Source: an uncultured Sutterella sp.
Lineage (GTDB): Bacteria; Pseudomonadota; Gammaproteobacteria; Burkholderiales; Burkholderiaceae_F
Assembly: GCA_900543805.1 (NCBI GenBank)
Contig: UQTE01000021.1
Coordinates: 1-44,466 of the forward strand
Direction of reading: 5' to 3'
Length of the DNA: 44,466 bases
Shown here: in pieces, positions 34,017-41,043 of the stretch
How the letters are laid out: each line of letters begins with the position of its first letter
Numbering within the stretch: the stretch's first letter is position 1
Notes under the pieces: generated by a model
Databases searched by the model: none
Seen by the model: the letters and a program-made list of their open reading frames with translations, nothing else
Told to the model about the DNA's origin: nothing
Position numbers and translations under genes: made by a program

Positions 34017-35450
34017 TTAGAACTGGATGTTGAAGACTTGCTGGATGTAGAGTGCGGCCGAAGCCATCACGCCGAGGATAATCATGAGAGGCGTGTAGAA
34101 ACGGATCCACTTCGTGTAATCGCACTTCGAGATCACGAGCGTCGCGATGAAGAAGCCCGAGGTCGGGAAGAAGATGTCCGAGAGCTGGCCGCCCCAGGCG
34201 TTGGCCGAAACGATCGCCTGCTGCGAAATATCGAGAAGCGACGCAAGCGGCGAGAGAATCGGCATCGTCAGAATCGTGAGGGCCGTCGCGCCCGGAATCA
34301 GGGCGTTGAAGAGCCACTGCTCCCAGAAGACCACGATCGCGCTGATCGCGGGCGGCGTGCTCTTCATGAGGTTTTCGAGCCAGTTGACGATGGTGTCGGT
34401 GATGACGCCCGAGTCCATGACGACGGCGATGCCGGAAGCGACGCCGCAAAGGAGGGCGCCCACCATGAGGTCGTGCATGCCGGCGTTGATGTCGTTGCAG
34501 ATTTCCTGACCGCGCTTGCCGGCGATGAGGGCCGCGATGATGCCGATCGTGAGGAACAACCCGCCGATCGCTTCAAAGCCGAGGTTCTTCCAAAGGATCA
34601 GCGCAACGGCGATCGGGAAGAGGATGAGGCAGGCGATGCCGGCGCGAATCTGCTGCGGCGTGAAGGTCTGTTCGCCCACGGGAGCGCGCTGGGCGATTTC
34701 TTCGCGCATGATCCTGTCCGATTCGATCGTGAGGCTCGATTCGGGGTTCTTCTTGACGCGGGCGGCATACACCATCACGTAGGCGATCGAAATGACGATC
34801 GCAAGCACCATGACGATGGCGCGAAGGCCCGATCCGGAGAAGATCGGAAGTTGGGCGATCTGCTGCCCCATGCCGACCGAACCCGGAATCGTGATGCCGA
34901 AGGTGAAGCCGATGCAGGGCCCGAGGAGCGCCACGGCGGTCGCGGTCATGCCGTCGTAGCCGAGGCGGTAGAAAAGAGGCAGGAATACGGGCAGGTAGGC
35001 AAGCGACAATTCCGGCACGCCGATGAAGGCGGCGAGAAGCGACGTCACGGCCATGAGGATCGGGGCGACGAGCATTTCCTGGTTGCCCACGGCCTTCGAG
35101 AGGCGCTGCACGCCGAGGTCGATGAGGCCGGCGCGCTTGATGAGGCCCATGCAGGCGCCCACCATGAAGGTGAGAACCACGATGCCGGCGGCGCGTTCAA
35201 AACCGTACGGAATGGCGGTGATGATTTCGAAGAAGCCCGCGGGATGTTGCTCGACCTCTTTGTAGGTGCCCGCCACGACGAAGTTCTGCACACCGTGCAC
35301 CGTCTCGACGACCTGGCGATCGTACTGGCCGGCGGGAACGATGTAGGTGAGGAGCGCCATCACCAGAATGAAGGTCCCGAGGATGATGTAGATGTCGGGC
35401 ATCTTGAACCCGCGTTTCTTCGGGGTTTCGTTTTTCTGAAGCTCGGACAT
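34017..35450 (-). CDS. YfcC family membrane transporter
   Basis: This is a 477-residue inner-membrane carrier of the YfcC/ArcD-like group in the ion-transporter superfamily, with about twelve hydrophobic segments. Family marks are MPDIYIILGTFILVMALLTY, IVPAGQYDR near residues 38-46, ITAIPYGFERAAGIVVL, FIGVPELSLAYLPVFLPLFY and WGGQLSDIFFPTSGFFIATL. Some related carriers exchange amino acids such as arginine and ornithine. Start: ATG at 35450, with GGAA 10 bases upstream; the open frame extends to 35543 without carrier features. Placement between the carbamoyltransferase and allB suggests it moves a ureide or a product such as oxamate; that is inference. Confidence 0.87.
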   Translation of the reverse strand: MSELQKNETPKKRGFKMPDIYIILGTFILVMALLTYIVPAGQYDRQVVETVHGVQNFVVAGTYKEVEQHPAGFFEIITAIPYGFERAAGIVVLTFMVGACMGLIKRAGLIDLGVQRLSKAVGNQEMLVAPILMAVTSLLAAFIGVPELSLAYLPVFLPLFYRLGYDGMTATAVALLGPCIGFTFGITIPGSVGMGQQIAQLPIFSGSGLRAIVMVLAIVISIAYVMVYAARVKKNPESSLTIESDRIMREEIAQRAPVGEQTFTPQQIRAGIACLILFPIAVALILWKNLGFEAIGGLFLTIGIIAALIAGKRGQEICNDINAGMHDLMVGALLCGVASGIAVVMDSGVITDTIVNWLENLMKSTPPAISAIVVFWEQWLFNALIPGATALTILTMPILSPLASLLDISQQAIVSANAWGGQLSDIFFPTSGFFIATLVISKCDYTKWIRFYTPLMIILGVMASAALYIQQVFNIQF

Positions 35451-35492
35451 GATGAGACTTCCTTCCCGCGGGTTGAGTCGCGGGGATTGGAC

Positions 35493-35531
35493 AAAAAACG
35501 GGGCGTTCGCGCCGATCGGCTCGAGCGCCCC
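35493..35531 (-). terminator. Terminator-like element inside the ureide cluster
   Basis: GGGGCGTTCG (35500-35509) pairs with CGAGCGCCCC (35522-35531) with one wobble; on the minus strand it is followed by CGTTTTTTG. It separates the allE-carbamoyltransferase pair from the carrier-allB-arcC genes, so it may set a lower level for the latter. Confidence 0.75.
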
Positions 35532-35569
35532 CAAGTGGATCAATGGAGAACAGTTTTGAAGAGGCGTTC

Positions 35570-36598
35570 TCAGTTCACGCCGACGACGGCAGAGAGGAGT
35601 GCCATGCGCAGAGCCACGGAGAAGCCGATCGCGCGGAAGTAGAGCTGATGCGGCGTGTTGTCGATGCCGAAGTCGAACTCACCGGGGTTGCGCGGGAGCG
35701 AATGGTGGACACCCACGACCTTGCCCGTTTTGGCGCGGATCGTGTTGAGCATGTCCATCGACACGTAGTAGTTGGCCATCTTCTTCATGAAGTCTTCACG
35801 GTTCGGATCATCCTTCTTGACGGAGCAGCCCGGCAGATAGATGAGGTCGACGCCCTTGTCCATGTAGAGTTCTTCGTGCTGCTTCTGGGTGAGGTCGAAG
35901 TGTTCTTCGAACTGAGCGCCCATCTTGCAGAGCTTTTCGCGAACGATGTCCGGCGTGCGCAGTTCGCTCGTGCCCGTGTAGATGATCTTGGCGCCCATGG
36001 CGGCGAGCGCGAGGGCGAAGGACTGGCCGGAGCGGGCGCGGGAGAGGTCGGGCGAAGCGATCGCGACGGTGACCTTGGAGAGGTCGCCGAAGGCGCGCCA
36101 GCAGGTGTAGGAGTCAAGCAGACCCTGGGTCGGGTGCGTGACGTGGCCGTAGCCGCCCGAGATCACCGGAGCGCAGTGGCCCTTGATTTCTTCGAGGGCG
36201 CCCATGGCTTCCTTGTCGTCGGGGTGACGCATCACGATGACGTCGGCGTATTCGCTCGTCACACGCAGGCTGTCGGCAAGCGATTCGTTCTTCGCAACCG
36301 ACGAGTTGTGGGTCGGGTCGGCTTCCGTGATGACGGCGCCGCCGAGGCGATGCATGGCGTTTTCATGCGAGCAACGCGTACGGGTCGAGGGCTGGAAGAA
36401 GAGCGTGTAGAGAACCTTGCCCTTCAGGAGATCCGTGCCGGTGCGCATGAAGGGTTCAAGCATTTCGGCCGCGTAGAAGAGCGACTGGATTTCGTCGCGC
36501 GAGAAGTCGTCCAAGAACGTGATGTTCTTGCCGCGCATGTGCGTGGCGTCGAGGTATTCGCGGATGTCGCGGGCCTTGAAGCTGTCGGTGAGAGCCAT
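35570..36598 (-). CDS. Aspartate-carbamoyltransferase-like enzyme of the ureide cluster
   Basis: This 342-residue enzyme has the aspartate/ornithine carbamoyltransferase fold. The carbamoyl-phosphate site is complete: STRTR at residues 71-75, a Lys at 103 in the loop SSVAKNESLADS, MRHP at 123-126, HPTQ at 155-158 and LPR at 301-303. HPTQ and MRHP are the ATCase forms; ornithine enzymes have HPCQ. The acceptor-side segment that holds the aspartate-binding Arg in ATCase reads CSVKKDDPN here (258-266), so that Arg appears to be absent. AGGAG precedes the ATG. Linkage to allE, allB and carbamate kinase suggests a catabolic role, for example phosphorolysis of oxalurate or ureidoglycine to carbamoyl phosphate. 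A true PyrB is less likely. Confidence 0.85.
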   Translation of the reverse strand: MALTDSFKARDIREYLDATHMRGKNITFLDDFSRDEIQSLFYAAEMLEPFMRTGTDLLKGKVLYTLFFQPSTRTRCSHENAMHRLGGAVITEADPTHNSSVAKNESLADSLRVTSEYADVIVMRHPDDKEAMGALEEIKGHCAPVISGGYGHVTHPTQGLLDSYTCWRAFGDLSKVTVAIASPDLSRARSGQSFALALAAMGAKIIYTGTSELRTPDIVREKLCKMGAQFEEHFDLTQKQHEELYMDKGVDLIYLPGCSVKKDDPNREDFMKKMANYYVSMDMLNTIRAKTGKVVGVHHSLPRNPGEFDFGIDNTPHQLYFRAIGFSVALRMALLSAVVGVN

Positions 36599-36655
36599 TT
36601 GTAGTCTCCTGGTTCGTGTTCCGTTTAGGGAGGAAAAATCGTTGTCGCGTGCCGA

Positions 36656-37432
36656 TCAGATTTCGACGTCGCGGTTGCAGTCCTTCGAGTAGATGTAGCT
36701 GAAGGGTTCGCGGCCGATGCCGTAGGCGGCCTGCAGCGAGAAGGCACCCATCCAGAGGAAGTCTTCCTTCTTCGTGAGGTACCAGTCGTCGTCGAGCTTG
36801 TAGGTGCCCTGACCTTCATAGATGTAGGCGCCGTGTTCCTGAACGTGCGTTTCGACGATGTTGTGCGAGGCACCCGGATCGAAGGAGAGGATGTGCATGT
36901 TCATGTCGAAGGCTTCGTCGAGCGGGAGGAAGTCCTTGACGTGGACGTTGGCCATGCCGTCGTAGTCGCGGAAGGGCGTTTCGTTGATGTTGCCGAAGAC
37001 GGTCCAGGGCTTGAGTCCCTTCGGATGCGGGATGTAGCGCTGCTTGTAGAGGAGGATGCGGCCTTCCTTGCCGTTGGCGTTCTTGAAGCCGATGCCGACG
37101 CCGGCGGGAGCGTAGGCGTAGCCGCCCTGCGTGAGGGTTTCGGTCTTGTCGCCGACCGTCACTTCGAGAGCGACTTCGCCGTCGAGAACGTAGAGGAAGG
37201 ATTCTTCATGTTCGAGCGAAGCATAGGGATATTCCGTATGCGCCGTCGCACCGAGCGTGCCGATCAGCTGAACGAAACCGGCGCCCACCTTCGGGGAGCA
37301 GAGGATCGTCATCTTGGCGTCGACGATCCCGGGGATCGTGTTGATGACGCGCCCTTCGGGCGTGATGATCGCGAAGCTGTCGCGCTTTACGATGGAACGG
37401 TTGGACAAGAGGTCCTGAGGATAGCCGGGCAT
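36656..37432 (-). CDS. allE: (S)-ureidoglycine aminohydrolase
   Basis: This bicupin enzyme converts (S)-ureidoglycine to (S)-ureidoglycolate and ammonia, using a metal ion (manganese in the known enzymes). The 258-residue protein follows E. coli AllE (YlbA) from end to end: DLLSNRSIVKRDSFAIITPEG, FDMNMHILSFDPGASHNIVE (in parts) and the C-terminus SYIYSKDCNRDVEI. The metal ligands are visible as Glu 194, His 196 and His 200 in VETHVQEHGAY, with Gln 234 in FSLQAAYG. Start: ATG at 37432 with AGGAGG four bases upstream; the frame is open to 37504. It is the first gene of the ureide cluster. Allantoate amidohydrolase (allC), which makes its substrate, is not in the window. Confidence 0.96.
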   Translation of the reverse strand: MPGYPQDLLSNRSIVKRDSFAIITPEGRVINTIPGIVDAKMTILCSPKVGAGFVQLIGTLGATAHTEYPYASLEHEESFLYVLDGEVALEVTVGDKTETLTQGGYAYAPAGVGIGFKNANGKEGRILLYKQRYIPHPKGLKPWTVFGNINETPFRDYDGMANVHVKDFLPLDEAFDMNMHILSFDPGASHNIVETHVQEHGAYIYEGQGTYKLDDDWYLTKKEDFLWMGAFSLQAAYGIGREPFSYIYSKDCNRDVEI

Positions 37433-37545
37433 GATGCCTCCTAGTCGTTTGAGTGCTTTTCCTAGAGATGATTGGGATTTCGAGGACTTTCCGTCTCTCG
37501 ACACGGCAAACTATAGGAGTCTCGGAGGCGAAGCTTTAGGGTGAA

Positions 37546-37625
37546 AAATGACATCCGCTTGTCATTTCGCGCCACCGCCGAAAACACGGCGATTTCGGGC
37601 GTCAAGCGCTTGTCATTTCGCGCCA
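37546..37625. repeat. Two 19-bp direct repeats with an inverted half-copy
   Basis: CGCTTGTCATTTCGCGCCA occurs at 37556-37574 and again at 37607-37625. Next to the first copy AAATGACA (37546-37553) mirrors TGTCATTT (37560-37567), giving an 8-bp inverted repeat. Such motifs are typical of dispersed intergenic repeats; a regulator site is the alternative. Confidence 0.8.
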
Positions 37626-37805
37626 ACCCGGTTTTCGACCGCCAAAAACGCACTTTCGGACATTCGGTCATCGGGCATTAAGGAAGAGGGCCTACCATGG
37701 TCGGGTGTTTTGTGCGCGGTGTTACAATGCCTTTTTTCTTCGCGTCCTTTGCGGCGCGGATGACGAAGCGGCTTCGCCGCGGAACGGTTTTTCCCTCACT
37801 TTTTT

Positions 37806-37836
37806 CGCCCGGCGTTCCGATTCCGAACGTCGGGCG
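37806..37836 (+). other. Stem-loop just upstream of the gltX start codon
   Basis: CGCCCGGCGTTC (37806-37817) pairs with GAACGTCGGGCG (37825-37836) with one G-U pair. It ends 10 bases before the ATG at 37847, where the ribosome-binding site should be, and no clear Shine-Dalgarno sequence is visible. Confidence 0.65.
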
Positions 37837-37846
37837 CCGATCTCTC

Positions 37847-39244
37847 ATGAAAGAAATTCGCACGCGTATTGCTCCGAGTCCCACCGGCATGATGCATCTC
37901 GGGACCGCCCGCACGGCCATCTACTGCTGGGCCGTCGCCCGTCACCTTGGCGGCAAGTTCCTCCTTCGCATCGAGGACACGGACCAGGTTCGCTCCACGC
38001 AGGAAGCCGTGGACGTGATTCTTCAGGGCATGAAGTGGCTCAACCTCGACTACGACGAAGGTCCCATCTATCAGATGGATCGTCTCGCCCGCTACAAGGA
38101 AGTGGTCGACCAGATGCTCGCCGACGGCCGCGCCTACTACTGCTACGCGACCCCCGAAGAACTCAACGAAATGCGCGAAAAGCAGAAGGCGCTGGGCCTC
38201 AAGCCCCGCTACGACGGCCGCTGGCGTCCCGAAAACGCCAAGGGCAAGCCCATTCCCGAAGGCGTGCAGCCCGTCGTGCGCTTCCGCAATCCCGACGACG
38301 GCGTCGTGACGTGGGATGACGCCGTCTACGGTCCGATCAGCGTCGCCAACAGCGAGCTCGACGACCTCATCATCATGCGCAACGGCATCCCCACCTACAA
38401 CTTCGCCGTCGTCGTCGACGACTGGGACATGAAGGTGAGTCACGTCATCCGCGGCGCCGACCACATCAACAACACTCCGCGCCAGATCAACATCTACAAC
38501 GCCCTCGGCGCCGAGGTGCCGGTCTTTGCGCACCTGCCCCTCATCAACGGTCCCGACGGCCAGAAGCTCTCGAAGCGTCACGGCACGGTGTCGGTGCTCG
38601 AGTACGAACGCCAGGGCTATCTCCCCGAAGCGATCTTCAACTACCTCGCCCGTCTCGGCTGGGGTCACGGGAACATGGAAAAGTTCTCTCGCGAAGAACT
38701 CGCCAAGGTCTTTGAACTTCGCGACTGCTCGCGCGCCGCGGCCCGCATCGACTGGAAGAAGCTCGACTGGCTCAACCAACAGTATATGAAGGAAGCCGAC
38801 GACGCCCGTCTGGCCGATCTCGTCAAGCCCCGCATCGAAGCGCGCGGCGGCGACGTCGCCGCGGGTCCGTGCCTCGCCGAAGTCTCCGGACTTCTCAAGA
38901 GCCGCGCCGGCAACCTCGAAAAGCTCGCCGACGCCGCCCTCTTCTTCTACAAGAAGGGCGAACTCGACAAGGCCGCCCTTGAAGGCGCCTTCGCCGACGG
39001 CGGCCGTGAAGCCCTTGCGCTCTTCGCCGAAAAGTGGAACGCCCTCGCCGACCTCACGCCTGAAGCCGTCTACGGCGTCATTCAGGCCGTGATGGCCGAA
39101 CGCGAAATCCCGATGAAGGTGCTTGCGAATCCGCTTCGCATCGCCGTGTGCCGCGCCGACCGCACGCCGCAGATCGATAAGACCCTCTGCCTCATCGGCC
39201 GCGAAGAAGTGGCGGCCCGCATGGCCGAAGCGCTCGCGCTCTAA
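37847..39244 (+). CDS. gltX: Glutamyl-tRNA synthetase
   Basis: This class I synthetase charges tRNA-Glu. The HIGH-type signature is PSPTGMMHLGTARTA near residues 9-23 and the KMSKS motif is KLSKRHG. Other blocks are FLLRIEDTDQVRS, YNFAVVVDDWDMKVSHVIRG (in part), HLPLINGPDGQKLSKRHG and RLGWGHGN. The length is 465 residues. ATG at 37847 gives the standard N-terminus MKEIRTRIAPSPTG; the frame is open to 37697. The W-H-W-N and LNWLNQQY-type C-terminal anticodon-binding domain is present (KKLDWLNQQYM). A non-discriminating role cannot be excluded, as gatCAB and glnS are not in view. Confidence 0.97.
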   Translation: MKEIRTRIAPSPTGMMHLGTARTAIYCWAVARHLGGKFLLRIEDTDQVRSTQEAVDVILQGMKWLNLDYDEGPIYQMDRLARYKEVVDQMLADGRAYYCYATPEELNEMREKQKALGLKPRYDGRWRPENAKGKPIPEGVQPVVRFRNPDDGVVTWDDAVYGPISVANSELDDLIIMRNGIPTYNFAVVVDDWDMKVSHVIRGADHINNTPRQINIYNALGAEVPVFAHLPLINGPDGQKLSKRHGTVSVLEYERQGYLPEAIFNYLARLGWGHGNMEKFSREELAKVFELRDCSRAAARIDWKKLDWLNQQYMKEADDARLADLVKPRIEARGGDVAAGPCLAEVSGLLKSRAGNLEKLADAALFFYKKGELDKAALEGAFADGGREALALFAEKWNALADLTPEAVYGVIQAVMAEREIPMKVLANPLRIAVCRADRTPQIDKTLCLIGREEVAARMAEALAL

Positions 39245-39284
39245 TTCGCAGCGACGGCGGGGATTTTCCCCGCCCCGCTCGGCC

Positions 39285-39317
39285 AAAGGCGACGGTTTTC
39301 GGACCGCCGCCTTTTTT
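39285..39317 (+). terminator. Rho-independent terminator of gltX
   Basis: AAAGGCGACGGT (39285-39296) pairs with ACCGCCGCCTTT (39303-39314), followed by more T residues. A smaller GGCGGGG/CCCCGCC hairpin (39256-39273) precedes it. Confidence 0.92.
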
Positions 39318-39346
39318 GCGCCCTTTTCCTCCCTGCGTGCGCCCCC

Positions 39347-39352
39347 TACAAT
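39347..39352 (+). promoter_or_regulatory. Candidate -10 (TACAAT) placing the start of transcription on the DUF3592 ATG
   Basis: TACAAT ends 6 bases before the ATG at 39359, which would make the transcript leaderless. A weak TTTTCC lies 17 bases upstream. Confidence 0.4.
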
Positions 39353-39358
39353 GTAGAC

Positions 39359-39847
39359 ATGACGAACCGCAATTCCAAACGATCCATGTCCTGGCTCTTC
39401 CTTTCGGTCACTCTTATCTTCATGTTCGCCGGTCTCGCGCTCTCCTTCTGGAGCGCCTCGAAGGCGATCGAATCCAAGCGCATCGCCTCGGAGGGGATTC
39501 CCGTCACGGCCGAAATCGTGCGCGTGGAAGAGGAGGAGCGCCACATCAACCGCGACGACGGTCCCCGCATTCAGATCGTCTACTACGAAGTGGCCTCCTT
39601 CACGAGCTCGGACGGTCAAAAAATCGAGACGCGCCTCTGGCCGAAATACGACGCCAAACTCGTTCTGAAGCCCGGCGACAAGATCGAGATCCTCTACAAC
39701 TTCGACAACCCCGAACAGGTGGTGGAAGCGGGCGGCAAGCGCGAATTCCAACAGGGCGTCATCGGCGCCGTCTTCGGCCTGCTCGTATCGGCCGTCGCGG
39801 CGTTTCTCGCCTTCCGATCCCTGTCGTCGATTCTCTCGGGCGGTTGA
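39359..39847 (+). CDS. DUF3592 domain membrane protein
   Basis: This 162-residue protein has two membrane helices, about residues 11-32 (WLFLSVTLIFMFAGLALSF) and 132-155 (VIGAVFGLLVSAVAAFLAF). They flank an extracytoplasmic domain of DUF3592 type: a strand-rich region from VTAEIVRVEEEE through VYYEVASFTSSDGQ to LKPGDKIEILYNFDNPEQ. Its function is unknown. Start: ATG at 39359, with no Shine-Dalgarno sequence because the -10 box lies immediately upstream; ATG at 39386 is an alternative. It stands alone between the gltX terminator and its own terminator. Confidence 0.82.
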   Translation: MTNRNSKRSMSWLFLSVTLIFMFAGLALSFWSASKAIESKRIASEGIPVTAEIVRVEEEERHINRDDGPRIQIVYYEVASFTSSDGQKIETRLWPKYDAKLVLKPGDKIEILYNFDNPEQVVEAGGKREFQQGVIGAVFGLLVSAVAAFLAFRSLSSILSGG

Positions 39848-39881
39848 CCGCTCCGGCGCAACCTCCTTTTCTGAACGGCAA

Positions 39882-39914
39882 GAGCCCGACACCTCAGCGG
39901 TTGTCGGGCTTTTT
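39882..39914 (+). terminator. Rho-independent terminator of the DUF3592 gene
   Basis: AGCCCGACA (39882-39890) pairs with TGTCGGGCT (39902-39910), followed by TTTT. The minus-strand side lacks a T-run, so it serves the plus-strand gene. Confidence 0.88.
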
Positions 39915-39958
39915 GATGGTTCCGCTCACTCTTGTTTTTTAGGACGCGGAACGAAAGC

Positions 39959-40975
39959 TCAATCGAAGTTCTTTTCCATGAGCGAGCGCATCAGAGCTTC
40001 CTTCTTTGGGAGTTCCGCTTCGCTCTCGCGCGCCCAGTCGCGGATGAGGCCGCGCAGCCACTGATGCGCGGGATCGCGCTGCCTGGCTTCGCACCAGGCA
40101 AGCACGATGTGCCCGGCCCTGGGTTTCGGGAGACCTTCGGGCAACGGAAGCCACACGAGGTTGTAGCGGGGTTGAAGCGAGAGCGCACCGCGCTTCGGGG
40201 CCAGCATCATAAAATCCGTGCACTCGAGAACGTCCATGAGGTCGTTCCCGTTTTTGGAAGAGCAGACGACCTGCGCGAGCACTTTCGGATCTTCTCCGAA
40301 CAACTGTCGATCCCACGAAGCCGCATGCAGATCGGTGCTCACCGTCATGCCGAAGCGCTTGTAGTCGAGAAAGCGCTCCATCGAAGGCGCTTCGCCCCGA
40401 AATTCCCTCACAAGCGGATGGTCCGCCCGAAGGAGAATCCCGAGTTCCACAGGGAAAAGCGGCAGCGTGCGAAAGGACGGCGGCACGGCGCTGTCCGGCG
40501 TAAAGATGAGATCAAGCTCTCCCGTCTCGAGCATCTCCCAAATCTTGAGCGAACGGTGACGCATCTCAAGGTGCGCGCCGGGCGCTTCGCTTGCCATGCG
40601 CGGCAACAGGTAGGCGAGCATCTCCGGCACCACGATGCCCCAGGCGGACATCGAAAAGGTTCTCTCCAACCGCGAGAGATCCAGAGTGCGCAGGGAGAAA
40701 AGCCGGTCCGTCTGCGCAATCGTCCGACGCAGTTCCGGTTCGATCTGAAGCATCGTGTCGGTGGGGGTGAGGCCTCTCGCGTGCGGCGTGAAAAGCGGAT
40801 CGCCGAAGGCTTCGCGCAAACGATCGAGCGTGCGCGAAGCGGCGGAGAGCGACATTCCCAGATGCGACGCAGTCCGAGAGAGCTTTCCCGAGGCGAGAAG
40901 GTCCAGAAGAAACCGCAGTTGCGAGCGCGTGACCGAGTCGGCGGCCGACTCACGGGAATGATTCGTTGTAGGCAT
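39959..40975 (-). CDS. LysR family transcriptional regulator
   Basis: This 338-residue regulator has an N-terminal winged helix (QLRFLLDLLASGKLSRTASH, LGMSLSAASRTLDRLREAFG, DPLFTPHARGLTPT) and a C-terminal LysR substrate-binding domain (TGELDLIFTPDSAVPPSFRT, VELGILLRADHPLV). The start at 40973-40975 has no clear Shine-Dalgarno sequence. It lies 68 bases downstream of the DJ-1-type gene on the same strand and is probably co-transcribed with it. A target could be that gene, or assT and dsbL further upstream. The effector is not predictable from the sequence. Confidence 0.93.
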   Translation of the reverse strand: MPTTNHSRESAADSVTRSQLRFLLDLLASGKLSRTASHLGMSLSAASRTLDRLREAFGDPLFTPHARGLTPTDTMLQIEPELRRTIAQTDRLFSLRTLDLSRLERTFSMSAWGIVVPEMLAYLLPRMASEAPGAHLEMRHRSLKIWEMLETGELDLIFTPDSAVPPSFRTLPLFPVELGILLRADHPLVREFRGEAPSMERFLDYKRFGMTVSTDLHAASWDRQLFGEDPKVLAQVVCSSKNGNDLMDVLECTDFMMLAPKRGALSLQPRYNLVWLPLPEGLPKPRAGHIVLAWCEARQRDPAHQWLRGLIRDWARESEAELPKKEALMRSLMEKNFD

Positions 40976-41043
40976 GAGAAAGAGCGCAAAGGAAAAGAAG
41001 CAGACCGTTCGGCGCGGTGCACCGACGGCATGCCCCGGTCGAC

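Larger units (their letters stand above)
37433..37846. promoter_or_regulatory. Divergent region between allE and gltX
   Basis: 414 bases without a gene. On the minus strand TATAGT near 37511-37516 is a weak -10 candidate for allE. On the plus strand the extended -10 TGTTACAAT (37720-37728) is a good candidate for gltX. It also holds a repeat cluster (see 37546-37625) and a hairpin next to the gltX start. Confidence 0.5.

Noticed and set aside
31624..36598. Arginine deiminase pathway (carbamoyltransferase, carrier, carbamate kinase)
   Set aside because: No arginine deiminase gene is present, the carbamoyltransferase has HPTQ (ATCase type) and not HPCQ, and allB and allE belong to ureide metabolism.
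37546..37625. CRISPR-like repeat
   Set aside because: Only two direct copies are present, with no regular spacer series and no cas genes.
37678..37920. Small minus-strand open frame over the gltX start
   Set aside because: It lies over the gltX promoter and start region, has no ribosome-binding site and no recognisable features.
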